Assembly (NCBI RefSeq): GCF_900091525.1 | Contig: NZ_FMCU01000005.1 | Span: 394,849-458,848, forward strand | Length of the DNA: 64,000 nucleotides | Origin: Micromonospora matsumotoense | GTDB taxonomy: Bacteria > Actinomycetota > Actinomycetes > Mycobacteriales > Micromonosporaceae | Reading direction: 5' to 3' | Shown: positions 45,378-54,354 of the stretch, piece after piece | Position numbering within the stretch: position 1 is the first letter of the stretch | Layout: each line of letters opens with the position of its first letter | Notes under the pieces: generated by a model | Told to the model about the DNA's origin: nothing | The model's input: only the letters and a program-made list of their open reading frames with translations | The model's database searches: none | Program-made: the position numbers and the translations under genes

Positions 45378-46637
45378 ATGAACAACGACATCGACGCAAC
45401 GGGTATGACCATGACAGACGAGGCCAACCATGTTGGCGACGACGATTTCGGGCCGCTCATCGACCCGGAGTGTGAAGCTGCGGCACCGGAGGTCTATCCC
45501 CGGCTGTGGAACTTGTCTGCCGGGCACATGGTCAGGGGCGTGGTCCGGGCTGACGCTCCGTCACGGCCGGAGTACGTCGCTGTGCCCATGCGACCAGGAC
45601 TCTGGGATGAGGCGAATACCAAGGTATCGCTCGCGGTCACCAAGTGGAACCTGCTGTGGGAGGCGTCGCAGTTCCGCCGCCGGTTCTTTGACGATGAGGA
45701 GCTGCCGCCGTCCCTGAACAAGATCGCCGATCAGGGCGATGTCAACGTCATCTTCGTTCCCCGTACGGAGTCGCGGTACCACGAGTACGCGCCGCTGTTC
45801 CACCTACTGTCCCGGGCCGCCGTCCAACGGCATGGCCTTCCGCTGCTGAAGCGCGGCCAGTGGCCGTTCGTCACTCAGCTCGAGAACATCGACGACTACC
45901 TTCCAAGTGATTTCCGAGATCGGCTGGCGCGGGCCTGGGCCGGTACCGTCTGGCGTCACCTCATGCCGCAGCCGCAATCCGGGATCACCAAGTTCACCAA
46001 GGACGACCCGATCCGGATCCTGGCCCACGAACTGGACTTCTGGCTCCCACCCGTGACCCAGGTACTCGAGGACTACCTGCGTGAGTTCCCGGTGGTGAAC
46101 AATGACATCGTCCCGGGCCCGGTGCCACTGGAGGACGGCTCGGTGCTGTCCGGGGCAACGACCGCTAACCCGCGGACAGGCGGGGACCTTTGGTGTGGTG
46201 AGGAGGAGGCGGCCGAGGCGGTACGGCGCACCGTGGGGGCAGCCGATGCCACCGGACGGCTACGCGGCATCCTCGACGCAGTTCGATCGCACCGCTGCGA
46301 GGACGACTTCTCACCCCTCTGGAGCGGTGCCCGGGAGGACTTCGAGCGCAAGCTCTACCACAAGCGCGCCAAGCTTCAGGTCCGGTTTGTCGAGCTGTCT
46401 GACACGATCCCCGTGCACGGCCCGGAAACGGAGGTCGTCGACCAACTCCTGATCGGGAACTTCCTTGCACTCTTGGACACGCGTGACCGCACCATCGTCG
46501 TGCTGCTTCGTAGCGGCTTCACCAAGCTGACCGAAGTTGCCGAGACCATGGGATACCGGACCCATAGTGCCGTCTCAAAGCGGATGGATCACATCCTCAA
46601 GCGGGCGGCCCGCTTCGCTCAGACCTTGGACTCGTGA
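45378..46637 (+). CDS. Unknown protein with sigma-region-4-like C-terminus
   Basis: 419 aa. The first ~340 residues match nothing I know: acidic N-terminus, aromatic-rich middle (HEYAPLFHLLSRAAVQRHG). The last ~65 (FLALLDTRDRTIVVLLRSGF, EVAETMGYRTHSAVSKRMDH) read as an HTH of sigma-70 region 4 type. No region 2 is visible, so it is not a complete sigma factor. ATG 45378 follows GAGGT. The stop overlaps the following small membrane gene (GTGA at 46634). Confidence 0.7.
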   Translation: MNNDIDATGMTMTDEANHVGDDDFGPLIDPECEAAAPEVYPRLWNLSAGHMVRGVVRADAPSRPEYVAVPMRPGLWDEANTKVSLAVTKWNLLWEASQFRRRFFDDEELPPSLNKIADQGDVNVIFVPRTESRYHEYAPLFHLLSRAAVQRHGLPLLKRGQWPFVTQLENIDDYLPSDFRDRLARAWAGTVWRHLMPQPQSGITKFTKDDPIRILAHELDFWLPPVTQVLEDYLREFPVVNNDIVPGPVPLEDGSVLSGATTANPRTGGDLWCGEEEAAEAVRRTVGAADATGRLRGILDAVRSHRCEDDFSPLWSGAREDFERKLYHKRAKLQVRFVELSDTIPVHGPETEVVDQLLIGNFLALLDTRDRTIVVLLRSGFTKLTEVAETMGYRTHSAVSKRMDHILKRAARFAQTLDS

Positions 46638-46843
46638 TCGCTATGGGGAATCCAGGCGGTGACCCGATGACGAAGGCACCCTGGCTGCTGGTGATCATTT
46701 TGTTCGCGCTCTTGGTCGGCACCGTGACCGCCTGGATTTGGTCCAGGTCCGGGGCGACAATTCTGGAGACTTTCAAAGCCGGCGGCAGCGCCTGCGCCGC
46801 TGCTTTCGGCGTCGGTATCACCGGCTTTTACTTTCTTTCCTAA
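46634..46843 (+). CDS. Small membrane protein coupled to sigma-like gene
   Basis: Up to 69 aa; GTG 46634 overlaps the previous stop, ATG 46667 is an alternative. Two hydrophobic helices: APWLLVIILFALLVGTVTAW and ACAAAFGVGITGFYFL, with a short polar loop (SRSGATILETFKAGG). It may anchor, or be controlled by, the coupled HTH protein. It is the last gene before the second tRNA flank copy. Confidence 0.6.
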   Translation: MIAMGNPGGDPMTKAPWLLVIILFALLVGTVTAWIWSRSGATILETFKAGGSACAAAFGVGITGFYFLS

Positions 46844-46908
46844 CATGCTACGTAGCCGAAGTTCAACAGGCTTGACGGCCTCCTCGACAGGCGCAGGTGC
46901 ATCTCTAT

Positions 46909-47059
46909 CCGGGGGCACGTCACAGAACTGCAAACACACAACGCGGCCAGTCGATCATTGGTCGTGGAAGCCAGGTTCGTGTTGGAGTAGACGATCAAGG
47001 ATGCCCCGGCCGAGCGGCCGGGGCATCGGACGTTGGCTCGATGCACGGGCGCTGAACGC
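46909..47059 (+). repeat. tRNA-Arg downstream flank, copy D2
   Basis: Second copy of D1; only the last ~10 bases of the tRNA (CCGGGGGCAC) precede it. The flank stops ~50 bp before the 3' end of the ABC-3C ATPase gene. Confidence 0.85.
47000..47027 (+). terminator. Terminator hairpin in D2
   Basis: Perfect arms GATGCCCCGGCCG/CGGCCGGGGCATC around AG, at the position equivalent to the D1 hairpin; arms conserved while flanks diverged. Confidence 0.7.
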
Positions 47060-47111
47060 ACCGTATCGCGGCAAGTCCGGATGCGTCCTGCGCCGCAGGA
47101 AAGGATCATTT

Positions 47112-49091
47112 CTACGAGGAACTTTCATCCGCGACCGCCTCAAGCCATCCCACGGGAATCAGCTTTTCACCGTCACGCCAGTTGTGCACAATGGAACGCC
47201 CAAACCACTCTTCAGGTTCGTCGGCATGGTCTATGACAATCACCTGAAGTCTACCCTCAAGAGATTCCACCACATCAAAGATCAACTTAAACAGTCGCTT
47301 TACGGCTTCTGGATCCGCGTCCCGTGTTTGCGCTCCAGCCCGTGCGGCCGACGGGTAATAAGCTTGACTCGGTTGATCGAGAATCAAAAATCTCGGCAGC
47401 GGACGGTTCTGACGCACGAAGTACTTATGCAAAGCAAGATGCGTAACAAGGTGGTAGCCGACCCAGTTTGCCCCACTGCCGATCCTAAACAGCGGCGCGG
47501 GACCCTCCTCAGTATCCGCGACGACCGTGAGCCGGGACAGCTCTAAGCGAACGTTCTCACTTGAGTGCTCCAGACCTAGATACCTAGCGTAGGAAGTCAT
47601 GTCTCGACTGATAGCCAACAACCTTGACGTTAGCTCTTCACGGTCTTGATCATCATCCAGTTCAGCTTCAAGTGCCAGCACCCTACGCTCAGCGTCAAGC
47701 AATCTGGAACGGAGGATGATCACCTCTCGCTCATCGAGTGCTTCGATCCTAGCCAGCGAAGCATCAATACGCCCTCGCGTAAAGTCGACGGCACTGACCG
47801 GAACATCTTCGTTGATTCTGGCGGAGTTTAGAAGTCCTTCCAGCGCGCCGTCGACAGCGGAGATCTCGTCCCTCAGACGACTAACCTCCGCTTCCAAGCC
47901 TTCAATAGCGCCCCGCCGTGCAGGCGGAGCAGCTCTTAGATCACCAAGCTGACTCCGCAGGAAACGAAGGCTGCGTCCGAGATCCACATTCGTACGATCT
48001 CGGCCATCTATCAAGGAACTGTTGCACGCAGGGCAAATGCTTGCCTGCTCCGATGCAGAGTGTTCACCAGCCTCGTCATCAGGCGGCAAAAGGTCGAGGA
48101 GACCTAAACTCTGCAGGCGCCCCACCTGCAACTCTATGGCATTACGATAGCCGCTTTGCCCATCTTGCTGGTCGAGAAGGAGGGCTCGATCAGACATCAC
48201 CTTCTTCAGCAGTCGGTGCAATTCACGGCTACGCCGTTCGAGTCCCAAACGACGATCCTGTTGCACCGTATCAGGCAATGGCGCAGGCTCGGCAACAGGA
48301 CGAACGCGCGCCTGCTGGAGCAAGAGGATCATCGCGGCGCGGTCGTCAGGCAGCGTGGACTCACCCACCAAGCCCACGCTTGAAGCCTCATTGAGTAGTG
48401 CCCGGAGCTCAGCATCGAGGTTCGCGCTTCTGAGTTCAGCTGCCCGGACCTGAGCTTCCAGCCGGCTCAATGCGCGGCGCGCGTCCCTCAGCTGAGCATG
48501 CTTGAGCGCCTGATCCTGAGGAACCGCCCCTAGGAAGTAGGGAAAAGCGTCGCGAATCGAGTCCGCGATCGCCCTGTCACTGGCTCGATGAAAGAGCGCT
48601 TGCGAGCTGTCAATCTCATCTTGATCTTGAAGGCAAAGCAAAGCTGCTTGCCCCATGCCGACTTCGAAAGCTCGACGAAGGGAGCCCGGCGGAGGCTCCG
48701 CAAGATGCTCCTCGATTCCGATCCTCCGGCTGAGCTGCTGCCGGAGAGAGGTCGAATCCGTGTTGGGCGCAAGATCCTCAAAGTCGGGAACATCGAGATC
48801 GCTTCCGAACTCAAGCATGGCGACCGTTGAGGAAGCCCTTCCAGGAGCAGGAGCCGGGCGGCCGACGAAAGCTCTCCCCCCGTCGAGTTGCCACAGCGCC
48901 CCGTACCAAGCCACCGTCGCGAACTCGCGGCCGATGGGAACCATGATCTCGTCGCGCCCCAGGCAGTAGTCCGTGATCGCTACTAGAGCGCTCTTACCAG
49001 TCTGCGACTCCCCTGTAACGATGTTGAGAGCACCCGGCTTGAAGCCGACGACCCTCTTCTGACCCCGTCTGCTGTAGAGAACAATCGCCAT
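47112..49091 (-). CDS. ABC-3C system ATPase (DUF3732-type, Rad50-like)
   Basis: 659 aa from ATG 49091 (GTG 49100 alternative). Walker A TGESQTGKSAL (~26-36), long coiled coil (~180-300 and 380-470) broken by a hinge with ICPACNSS (~353, zinc-hook-like), and C-terminal RFLILDQPSQAYYP (~570) with the DUF3732 DQP signature and VIDHADEP. It is the SMC-like motor of predicted ABC three-component conflict systems. It starts just downstream of the middle-component stop, so the genes are translationally linked. GC is lower than in the mur region. Confidence 0.88.
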   Translation of the reverse strand: MAIVLYSRRGQKRVVGFKPGALNIVTGESQTGKSALVAITDYCLGRDEIMVPIGREFATVAWYGALWQLDGGRAFVGRPAPAPGRASSTVAMLEFGSDLDVPDFEDLAPNTDSTSLRQQLSRRIGIEEHLAEPPPGSLRRAFEVGMGQAALLCLQDQDEIDSSQALFHRASDRAIADSIRDAFPYFLGAVPQDQALKHAQLRDARRALSRLEAQVRAAELRSANLDAELRALLNEASSVGLVGESTLPDDRAAMILLLQQARVRPVAEPAPLPDTVQQDRRLGLERRSRELHRLLKKVMSDRALLLDQQDGQSGYRNAIELQVGRLQSLGLLDLLPPDDEAGEHSASEQASICPACNSSLIDGRDRTNVDLGRSLRFLRSQLGDLRAAPPARRGAIEGLEAEVSRLRDEISAVDGALEGLLNSARINEDVPVSAVDFTRGRIDASLARIEALDEREVIILRSRLLDAERRVLALEAELDDDQDREELTSRLLAISRDMTSYARYLGLEHSSENVRLELSRLTVVADTEEGPAPLFRIGSGANWVGYHLVTHLALHKYFVRQNRPLPRFLILDQPSQAYYPSAARAGAQTRDADPEAVKRLFKLIFDVVESLEGRLQVIVIDHADEPEEWFGRSIVHNWRDGEKLIPVGWLEAVADESSS

Positions 49092-49105
49092 GAGCTGCAC
49101 GGTGA

Positions 49106-49618
49106 CTAGGGTGTCACACCCAACAGCGCAAAGGCTGTAGCCGGCTGGTCCAATTTGGTCAGCCACCTGCCGACGAGTCCAGCGGCACGGATCAACGCGG
49201 ACAAGTCACCGCTAGCGCGCTCCGGTCGTGCGCTCTCCGACAGCGCTCCTCTGAGCCCACCATCTTGATCAATCTCGAAGACCTCATGCCGCAGGCCGAA
49301 CCGGATGCCCTCCTGCACCGGGCCAACCAGCTCGCGCGCCCTGGCCGGGAAACCAGCGATGATCACGGCATGACTGTTCACCCAGTTGGCCATGTGGGTT
49401 CGGGTATCTCGCGGTAATACCTCCCGAGTGCTCCGGTGAAGCACCAAAGGGGCAACCAAGAAGGACATGTACCAAGGCATGTAGTGCCCAGACCGACGCT
49501 GGTACTCCTCTGCGGCCGCCGCCGCAAGTGCGGCGAATAGGGCAGGATTTAGCATTACTGCGGGTATAGAGGGTCGCAGAGCCGACGCCAGCGCATTAAC
49601 CTCCGAATGCGTCACCAT
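49106..49618 (-). CDS. ABC-3C system middle component
   Basis: 170 aa, all-helical, with NPALFAALAAAAAEEYQRRS, PWYMSFLVAPLVLHRSTREV, NSHAVIIAGFPARARELVGP and a C-terminal LVGRWLTKL. This pattern is the middle component that bridges the ATPase and effector in ABC-3C systems. It lies between the effector (11 bp upstream) and the ATPase. Its exact biochemical role is unknown. Confidence 0.8.
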   Translation of the reverse strand: MVTHSEVNALASALRPSIPAVMLNPALFAALAAAAAEEYQRRSGHYMPWYMSFLVAPLVLHRSTREVLPRDTRTHMANWVNSHAVIIAGFPARARELVGPVQEGIRFGLRHEVFEIDQDGGLRGALSESARPERASGDLSALIRAAGLVGRWLTKLDQPATAFALLGVTP

Positions 49619-49629
49619 TATACCTAGCG

Positions 49630-50835
49630 CTAAGCCTGCGATTGACGAGCCGTCGAGATCATTAGGTTTTCCATCAAAGCCTGGAAGTCAGGATGCCATC
49701 CAACACTGCCGCGGTCAGCTAGTTCATGCCTTTTGCCACGCGCGAAGAAAGCATCATTGTACTTCGGGCGAACGCTCACGGACGTCGAGTCTCTCAACTG
49801 ACGGAGCAGGTTCTTGCCCACTGCAATCTTTTCGTCATCGCTAGCACTTTCGCCGAGGTCCTCAACCATGTCTGCGAAGTGGCGCTCCCACTCGTCGCGC
49901 AATTCCTCCTCGAATCGTTTGAGTTCATGCAGTCCAATTAGGTCGTCGTCCACCCAGGCAACGGTTTGCTCAACAGCTCGATAATAGTCGATTATTGCTT
50001 TACGGAGATTGACCGAGTTGCACCGAACCCAGCGTAATTGGTGCACGAACGGACTATTTTCGTGCGCGAGAAGGACGCCCTTTGTGTCAACATCTGCCAA
50101 CTCCACCGTAGTTGGCAGATCATCATCTCCGAAGCGGTTGCGAATGCCGGCAATTTCGGCCCTCGCGGCCGCCGCAGTGATCCCCGAGCGCCTCCCCTGA
50201 AGCATGTCTAAGGAAACTCCGTGCCACCATTTCCATACCAACCCCATGAACATGTCCTCATGGTCAGTAGGTAGGGCGTTCCACAGCGCCTTACGAAGCT
50301 CCGACTCAACATCGCCGATTCGAGGAGCCCTGTCAAGAACGAAAATTCTTTCCACGAATGCGCCGCGTTCTGCAGGGGTCAGAGCTAGGTACTTTTCCCG
50401 AGCTTTTTTGGTGACCTCGTTGGTCGATTCCGCCGCAGCCTTATCGAGTCTGCGCAGCGCTTCGTCAGTTTTCCTACGCTCATCAGGGCGAAGGAGGCCA
50501 GCAGCGCTATCATCTGCCGCAACACTTGTCGACACCAGGCCGAGCCTTGGCCCGTGTGAATCCCCAGGGCTACCGGCATTGATCCAAACAAGAACCGTCT
50601 TCCAAAGGTCTTTGTCTTTATCGCCCAGGCCCGCATTGGAGTTCAGGTGATGCTTGGTCTGTAGAAGCTCGCGAGGCGTCCCGCCTTCGTCCCAAGCAAC
50701 GTCGTCGTGCATTTCGAGGCTGATTGCGAGATCCGGTCGATCAGGGCCACGCCTGATCAACTCAAGCAGGCACCAATCCGCCTGGTAGAGGTAGCCCACC
50801 ATGCTTCCAGAGGCGTTGTGCTCCCCGGACGACAT
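49630..50835 (-). CDS. ABC-3C effector with DUF4297-like nuclease domain
   Basis: 401 aa from ATG 50835 (AGGTG upstream); the frame extends to 50892 but without a ribosome site. The N-terminus MVGYLYQADWCLLELIRRG then ISLEMHDDVAW (E41, D44/D45) and LLQTKHHL (Q59-x-K61) is the active-site pattern of Cap4/DUF4297-type PD-(D/E)xK dsDNA nucleases. The C-terminal ~150 residues (RAVEQTVAWVDDDLIGLHEL onward) match the ABC-3C C-terminal domain. It is first gene of the three-gene operon and should be unleashed on DNA when the ATPase senses infection. Confidence 0.85.
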   Translation of the reverse strand: MSSGEHNASGSMVGYLYQADWCLLELIRRGPDRPDLAISLEMHDDVAWDEGGTPRELLQTKHHLNSNAGLGDKDKDLWKTVLVWINAGSPGDSHGPRLGLVSTSVAADDSAAGLLRPDERRKTDEALRRLDKAAAESTNEVTKKAREKYLALTPAERGAFVERIFVLDRAPRIGDVESELRKALWNALPTDHEDMFMGLVWKWWHGVSLDMLQGRRSGITAAAARAEIAGIRNRFGDDDLPTTVELADVDTKGVLLAHENSPFVHQLRWVRCNSVNLRKAIIDYYRAVEQTVAWVDDDLIGLHELKRFEEELRDEWERHFADMVEDLGESASDDEKIAVGKNLLRQLRDSTSVSVRPKYNDAFFARGKRHELADRGSVGWHPDFQALMENLMISTARQSQA

Positions 50836-50974
50836 GTCACCTAGTCTGCACCCTGACGACCGGACAGGTCCAGAACCTGATGCCCGCAGCATGTCGTCGC
50901 GATCTTGGTCCGGTCAGGTTTGGTGGGCGTCACCTGCGGGACGGCCGTCACGCAGCCCAGCTAACAGCAAGACG

Positions 50975-51106
50975 TCAGGCGCATGCTGGATGTTGCTTCG
51001 GAAGCAGCGATCCGCGCCGTCGCCGGCCAATGTTGAGGGTTCCAAAGCTGCTCGGCAGCACCGGCTCGATCAGCTTCCACAACTCGTCATCGACGATCCA
51101 CGCCAT
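50975..51106 (-). pseudogene. IS5-family transposase N-terminal fragment
   Basis: The start MAWIVDDELWKLIEPVLPSS followed by an RRRRGSLLPKQH-like stretch is the DUF4096 start of IS5-type transposases. The rest is missing. Confidence 0.7.
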
Positions 51107-51110
51107 GCTC

Positions 51111-52127
51111 ACGCCCGACCGAACGAGACCGATCTTCACCCCCGTCCTGATCAGCGTCGATTCACCAGATCTCGTTAGGAGCTTACCAAGGCGAGCGTTA
51201 GTTTCTTGGCTGTCGATGCGGTTAGGGTGTTATGCCTTGATGTAGGCGAGGTGTGGGGCAGCGAAGAACCCACGCACGATCTAGGGCATCTTCTGTAGGC
51301 GTCTTAGCGCGCCGATAGTGAGGCGTTTCATGTCCGCCTGGCTCATGGGGCGGCGCGTTTGATCCGGTCGTGCTTCACGTTCTTCCATACCTACTCGTCG
51401 GGGTTGATTCCGGGGAGTACCCGGGCAGGAAGAACAGCTTGAGTTGCCGTTGGTGGACTCCACCTAACTGGACCGCACGGACACGTTCCTCATGAATCGA
51501 TCTACGGACATTCCTCGCCATTCGGTCATTCGTCCACGCCTAACATGGACAGTCCAGGAACTTTCGAACTCCTTGGTAAGTCTGGCCCAACTTGAAGGTG
51601 GTCAACTGGCGTCCAGCTATTCCGGCAATACCGCGTCGGTGAGTAGCAGGATGCCTCAGTTTGCTGTTCGCCCGGAGGTCGCCCACAGGGGCAGGGTATA
51701 AGGGTGGCTGCGTCACCTCTGGAATTTCCAGAACTTCTTCTTCACCTCCATGCCCCGCTGCGATAACCTGCATATCAAACATGACCGCGCGTCGAACTCC
51801 ATCGCTCACCGTGACGCTCGCTCGGCGGCAGATTAGTAGACCCGTTTGGTTGCGGCAGCTCCTGTTGGCGCTGCCGTGCTCGTCAGGGGCGAGCAGGCCA
51901 CCCGGACGGTTGCGGTCAGCCTGACGTTCCGTTGATAGTTCGTCTTGTGATCAGGAAGTCACACTGGCATGCTGGCGTGGCATTCCGGCAAACCGGACCG
52001 TCGGGTCGCCTCGTTCGGCCGAATGGAGGCCGAGGTCCGGCGGACCAAAGATGAGGGATGAGGGTGGCAGCGATCTTGCAGAGCCGCCCGAGAGGGCTAC
52101 CAGCGAGTTTCGACGGGCGGTGAGGGG
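51111..52127. other. Gene-poor stretch with transposase debris
   Basis: About 1 kb with no intact gene. Apart from the IS630 fragment at 51244-51470, a minus-strand frame at 51540-51809 (89 codons) is open but unrecognised and lacks support. The promoter of the 52128 gene must lie at the right end. Confidence 0.4.
51244..51470 (-). pseudogene. IS630-family transposase C-terminal fragment
   Basis: Fragments LKLFFLPGYSPE and INPDE-stop-VWKNVKHDRIKR rebuild the conserved YSPELNPxExxW end of IS630 transposases, with one frameshift and a stop codon. Only the last ~70 codons remain. Confidence 0.75.
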
Positions 52128-53555
52128 TTGGCACCGAGGTCGGGTGCGCCAGATGGCCCCAACACCCTGCTCAGTGACGCCCGCCGCCGGCTTCTGTCCC
52201 CGAGCGGTTCAGGCCGACGGATGTCTAGGCAGGAGGTCGCCGAGGCGGTCAACAACTACCTGTGGGACACCTACGGCACGAGAACCAGCATGGACGCCAA
52301 CCACGTCGGGAAGCTTGAGCGAGGAGAGCACCGCTGGCCCAAGCCCACGACCCGGGAGGCATTTCGTGCGGTGCTAAAGGCACCACGGGACGCTGACCTG
52401 GGCTTCTACATCACCCGTGGCCAATGCCATTCTGATCCCGTTGCGCACCAGATACCCCCTGGCGAGATGCTCACCGCTGGTGATGATCACGCTGGCGAGT
52501 CGCTGATCGGCGGGGAGATCACGGACACTGGCGATATGAACCGCCGCGAGTTGCTACGCCTGCTGAGCCTGACAGGTGCGCTGTTGGCCGCGCCCGTCCC
52601 GGCCAGCCAGCTCGACTGGGCGCGCATCGAGTCATCCGGTGACGGGAACAGGCGACTAGACCCAGCGGCCCTCGACGAGTACGAGGGGCTGAACGCCCAG
52701 CTGTGGGCGGCCTTCGGCGCGGCCGAGTCCAAGGCAGCAGTATCACCGCTGGTCAACCGTCAGCTGACGACGCTCACGGCGAACCTACGCCGCTCCCACA
52801 CGACACCCGTGCACCGCAGGCTCTGCGGGGTCACCGCCGACCTGCTCCAGCTCGCTGGCGAGGTCGCCTTCGACGCGAACGCGTACAGCGAGGCCGCGCA
52901 CTGCTACACCCTGGCAGCGACCGCCGCCCGAGAAGCCGCTGCCTACGACCTCTGGGCGTGCGCGATGATCCGTCACGCCTTCATCAGCGTCTTCGAGCGC
53001 GACTTCCGGCACGCCGCACCGATGCTGGACGTTGCCGCCAGCCTGGCTCAGAACGGGGACAGCGCGCTGTCGACCCGGCACTGGGCACACACTGTGCGGG
53101 CACAGGCTCTCGCGGGCCTCGGCGACCTCAGCGGATGCCGGCAGGCGCTCGACCAAGCCGAAGAGGTCAACCACCTGCCCGGCCAGGTGCACAACGGCGG
53201 ATGGTTACGCTTCGACGGCTCCCGGCTCGCCGAGGAACGCGGAGCCTGCTACGTCGAGTTGAGGCGCCCAGACCTGGCCGAGCCGGTGCTGTCCGGTGCT
53301 CTGTCGCAAAGCCTCTCCACACGACGACGCGGAACCGTCCTGACAGACCTCGCCTTGGTCGGAGTTCAACGGAGCGACGTACACCAGATCGTGCTCTACG
53401 GCAGCGCCGCCCTCGATACTGCCCGCCAAAGCGGCTCGGGCGTGGTCGGCTCCAAACTTAACCAACTTCACCACCGCTTGCGGCCGTTCCTTGCCGACAC
53501 TCACGTGCGGCATCTCAACCGCCAGATCAGCGCCCTGGTAAGGGCAGGGAACTGA
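52128..53555 (+). CDS. HTH-XRE regulator with TPR-like repeats
   Basis: 475 aa. N-terminal LLSDARRRLLSPSGSGRRMS leads into an HTH (SRQEVAEAVNNYLW, DANHVGKLERGEHRW), then TPR-like helices to the end (AYSEAAHCYTLAATAAREAA, LGDLSGCRQALDQAEEVNHL). The start is uncertain: TTG 52128 keeps the conserved N-terminus; ATG 52221 would cut into it. It precedes the 53557 gene by one base, so the two form an operon. Such regulators are abundant in actinomycetes. Confidence 0.8.
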   Translation: MAPRSGAPDGPNTLLSDARRRLLSPSGSGRRMSRQEVAEAVNNYLWDTYGTRTSMDANHVGKLERGEHRWPKPTTREAFRAVLKAPRDADLGFYITRGQCHSDPVAHQIPPGEMLTAGDDHAGESLIGGEITDTGDMNRRELLRLLSLTGALLAAPVPASQLDWARIESSGDGNRRLDPAALDEYEGLNAQLWAAFGAAESKAAVSPLVNRQLTTLTANLRRSHTTPVHRRLCGVTADLLQLAGEVAFDANAYSEAAHCYTLAATAAREAAAYDLWACAMIRHAFISVFERDFRHAAPMLDVAASLAQNGDSALSTRHWAHTVRAQALAGLGDLSGCRQALDQAEEVNHLPGQVHNGGWLRFDGSRLAEERGACYVELRRPDLAEPVLSGALSQSLSTRRRGTVLTDLALVGVQRSDVHQIVLYGSAALDTARQSGSGVVGSKLNQLHHRLRPFLADTHVRHLNRQISALVRAGN

Positions 53556-53556
53556 C

Positions 53557-53952
53557 ATGACCAGAGGGAGGACCAGCGTGCAGGTCGAAGAACCGGGGCG
53601 CGTGTTCCGCGAGGCATGGATCGCGGGAGTCCGCAAGCACTACCCCGGCGAACCGAAACCGGGCTACGTCACGCCCTGGCAAGATACGCCCGAATGGGAA
53701 CGGGAGAGTGCCGCTGCCGTGTATGAGCTGGTCCGCCAGTTCATCGAGGCAGCCGACGGCGCGACGGCGAAGCTGACCCGTGAACAAAAAGGACGCTTCG
53801 TTGCCCTGTCCTGGATCGCGCAGATATTCAAGCACTTCCCGAACCCGAAGGCTTCCTACGTGGCCGACTGGTCAGACATGCCGGAGTGGCAGCGAGAGAC
53901 GGACTCGGACATCTTCGAACACATCGAGCAGACGCTCGTCTCAACGCGCTGA
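53557..53952 (+). CDS. Unknown 131-aa protein with internal duplication
   Basis: Two copies of one module are visible: WIAGVRKHYPGEPKPGYVTP then DTPEWERES (residues ~20-55) and WIAQIFKHFPNPKASYVADW then DMPEWQRET (~85-120). Each contains K-H-Y/F-P, Y-V-x-x-W and P-E-W. No signal peptide or membrane helix. It follows the HTH-TPR stop by one base. Function unknown; the module could be a small-molecule or protein-binding repeat. Confidence 0.75.
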   Translation: MTRGRTSVQVEEPGRVFREAWIAGVRKHYPGEPKPGYVTPWQDTPEWERESAAAVYELVRQFIEAADGATAKLTREQKGRFVALSWIAQIFKHFPNPKASYVADWSDMPEWQRETDSDIFEHIEQTLVSTR

Positions 53953-53955
53953 GCG

Positions 53956-54144
53956 GAAGACAAGTCGACAGGAACGCGCACTTCTCACTCCCATGCCCGC
54001 CGTCCGGGTGCTTCTGAGTCGGCGCGAGGTCGGCGGGCGGGGCGCACCGACCAGCATGATCAGTACATGCAAGCGGTGACACTCATGTCGGCCGAGGTCA
54101 GCGCGGCGCGCCCGGCTTCCCGGGCGCGCCGACGAGACAGCAGT
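53956..54144. other. Convergent intergenic spacer
   Basis: Short spacer between convergent genes; nothing specific seen. Confidence 0.3.
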
Positions 54145-54354
54145 TCAGTGTGCGTCAAGGTCACCGTCGCGGATGCCGTCAGTGAACGCCGTCCACTCAC
54201 CTCGGGTGAACCCCAGCACTGGTCCTCTCCGGTCCTTCGAGTCCCGCATTCCCACGGTGCCGTCGAGCGCGAAGGCGACCTCGATGCAGTTGTCGCCACC
54301 GCCGGAGCGGCTGGACTTCCGCCAGTTGGTGAACTTCTCGGGGTGCATGGTCAT
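54145..54354 (-). CDS. DUF397 domain protein
   Basis: 69 aa: NWRKSSRSGGGDNCIEVAF, VGMRDSKDRRGPVLGF and FTRGEWTAFTDGIRDG are the full DUF397 signature. DUF397 proteins pair with XRE/DUF5753 regulators (WhiJ/AbaA-like pairs) in actinomycete development and antibiotic control and may act as antitoxin-like partners. The ATG overlaps the regulator stop (ATGA at 54351). Confidence 0.93.
   Translation of the reverse strand: MTMHPEKFTNWRKSSRSGGGDNCIEVAFALDGTVGMRDSKDRRGPVLGFTRGEWTAFTDGIRDGDLDAH

Noticed and set aside
45378..46637. Complete sigma factor
   Set aside because: Only a region-4-like HTH is visible at the C-terminus; no region 2 core-binding helix.
51540..51809. 89-codon minus-strand ORF as a gene
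   Set aside because: No ribosome site, no recognised motif, and it sits in transposase debris.
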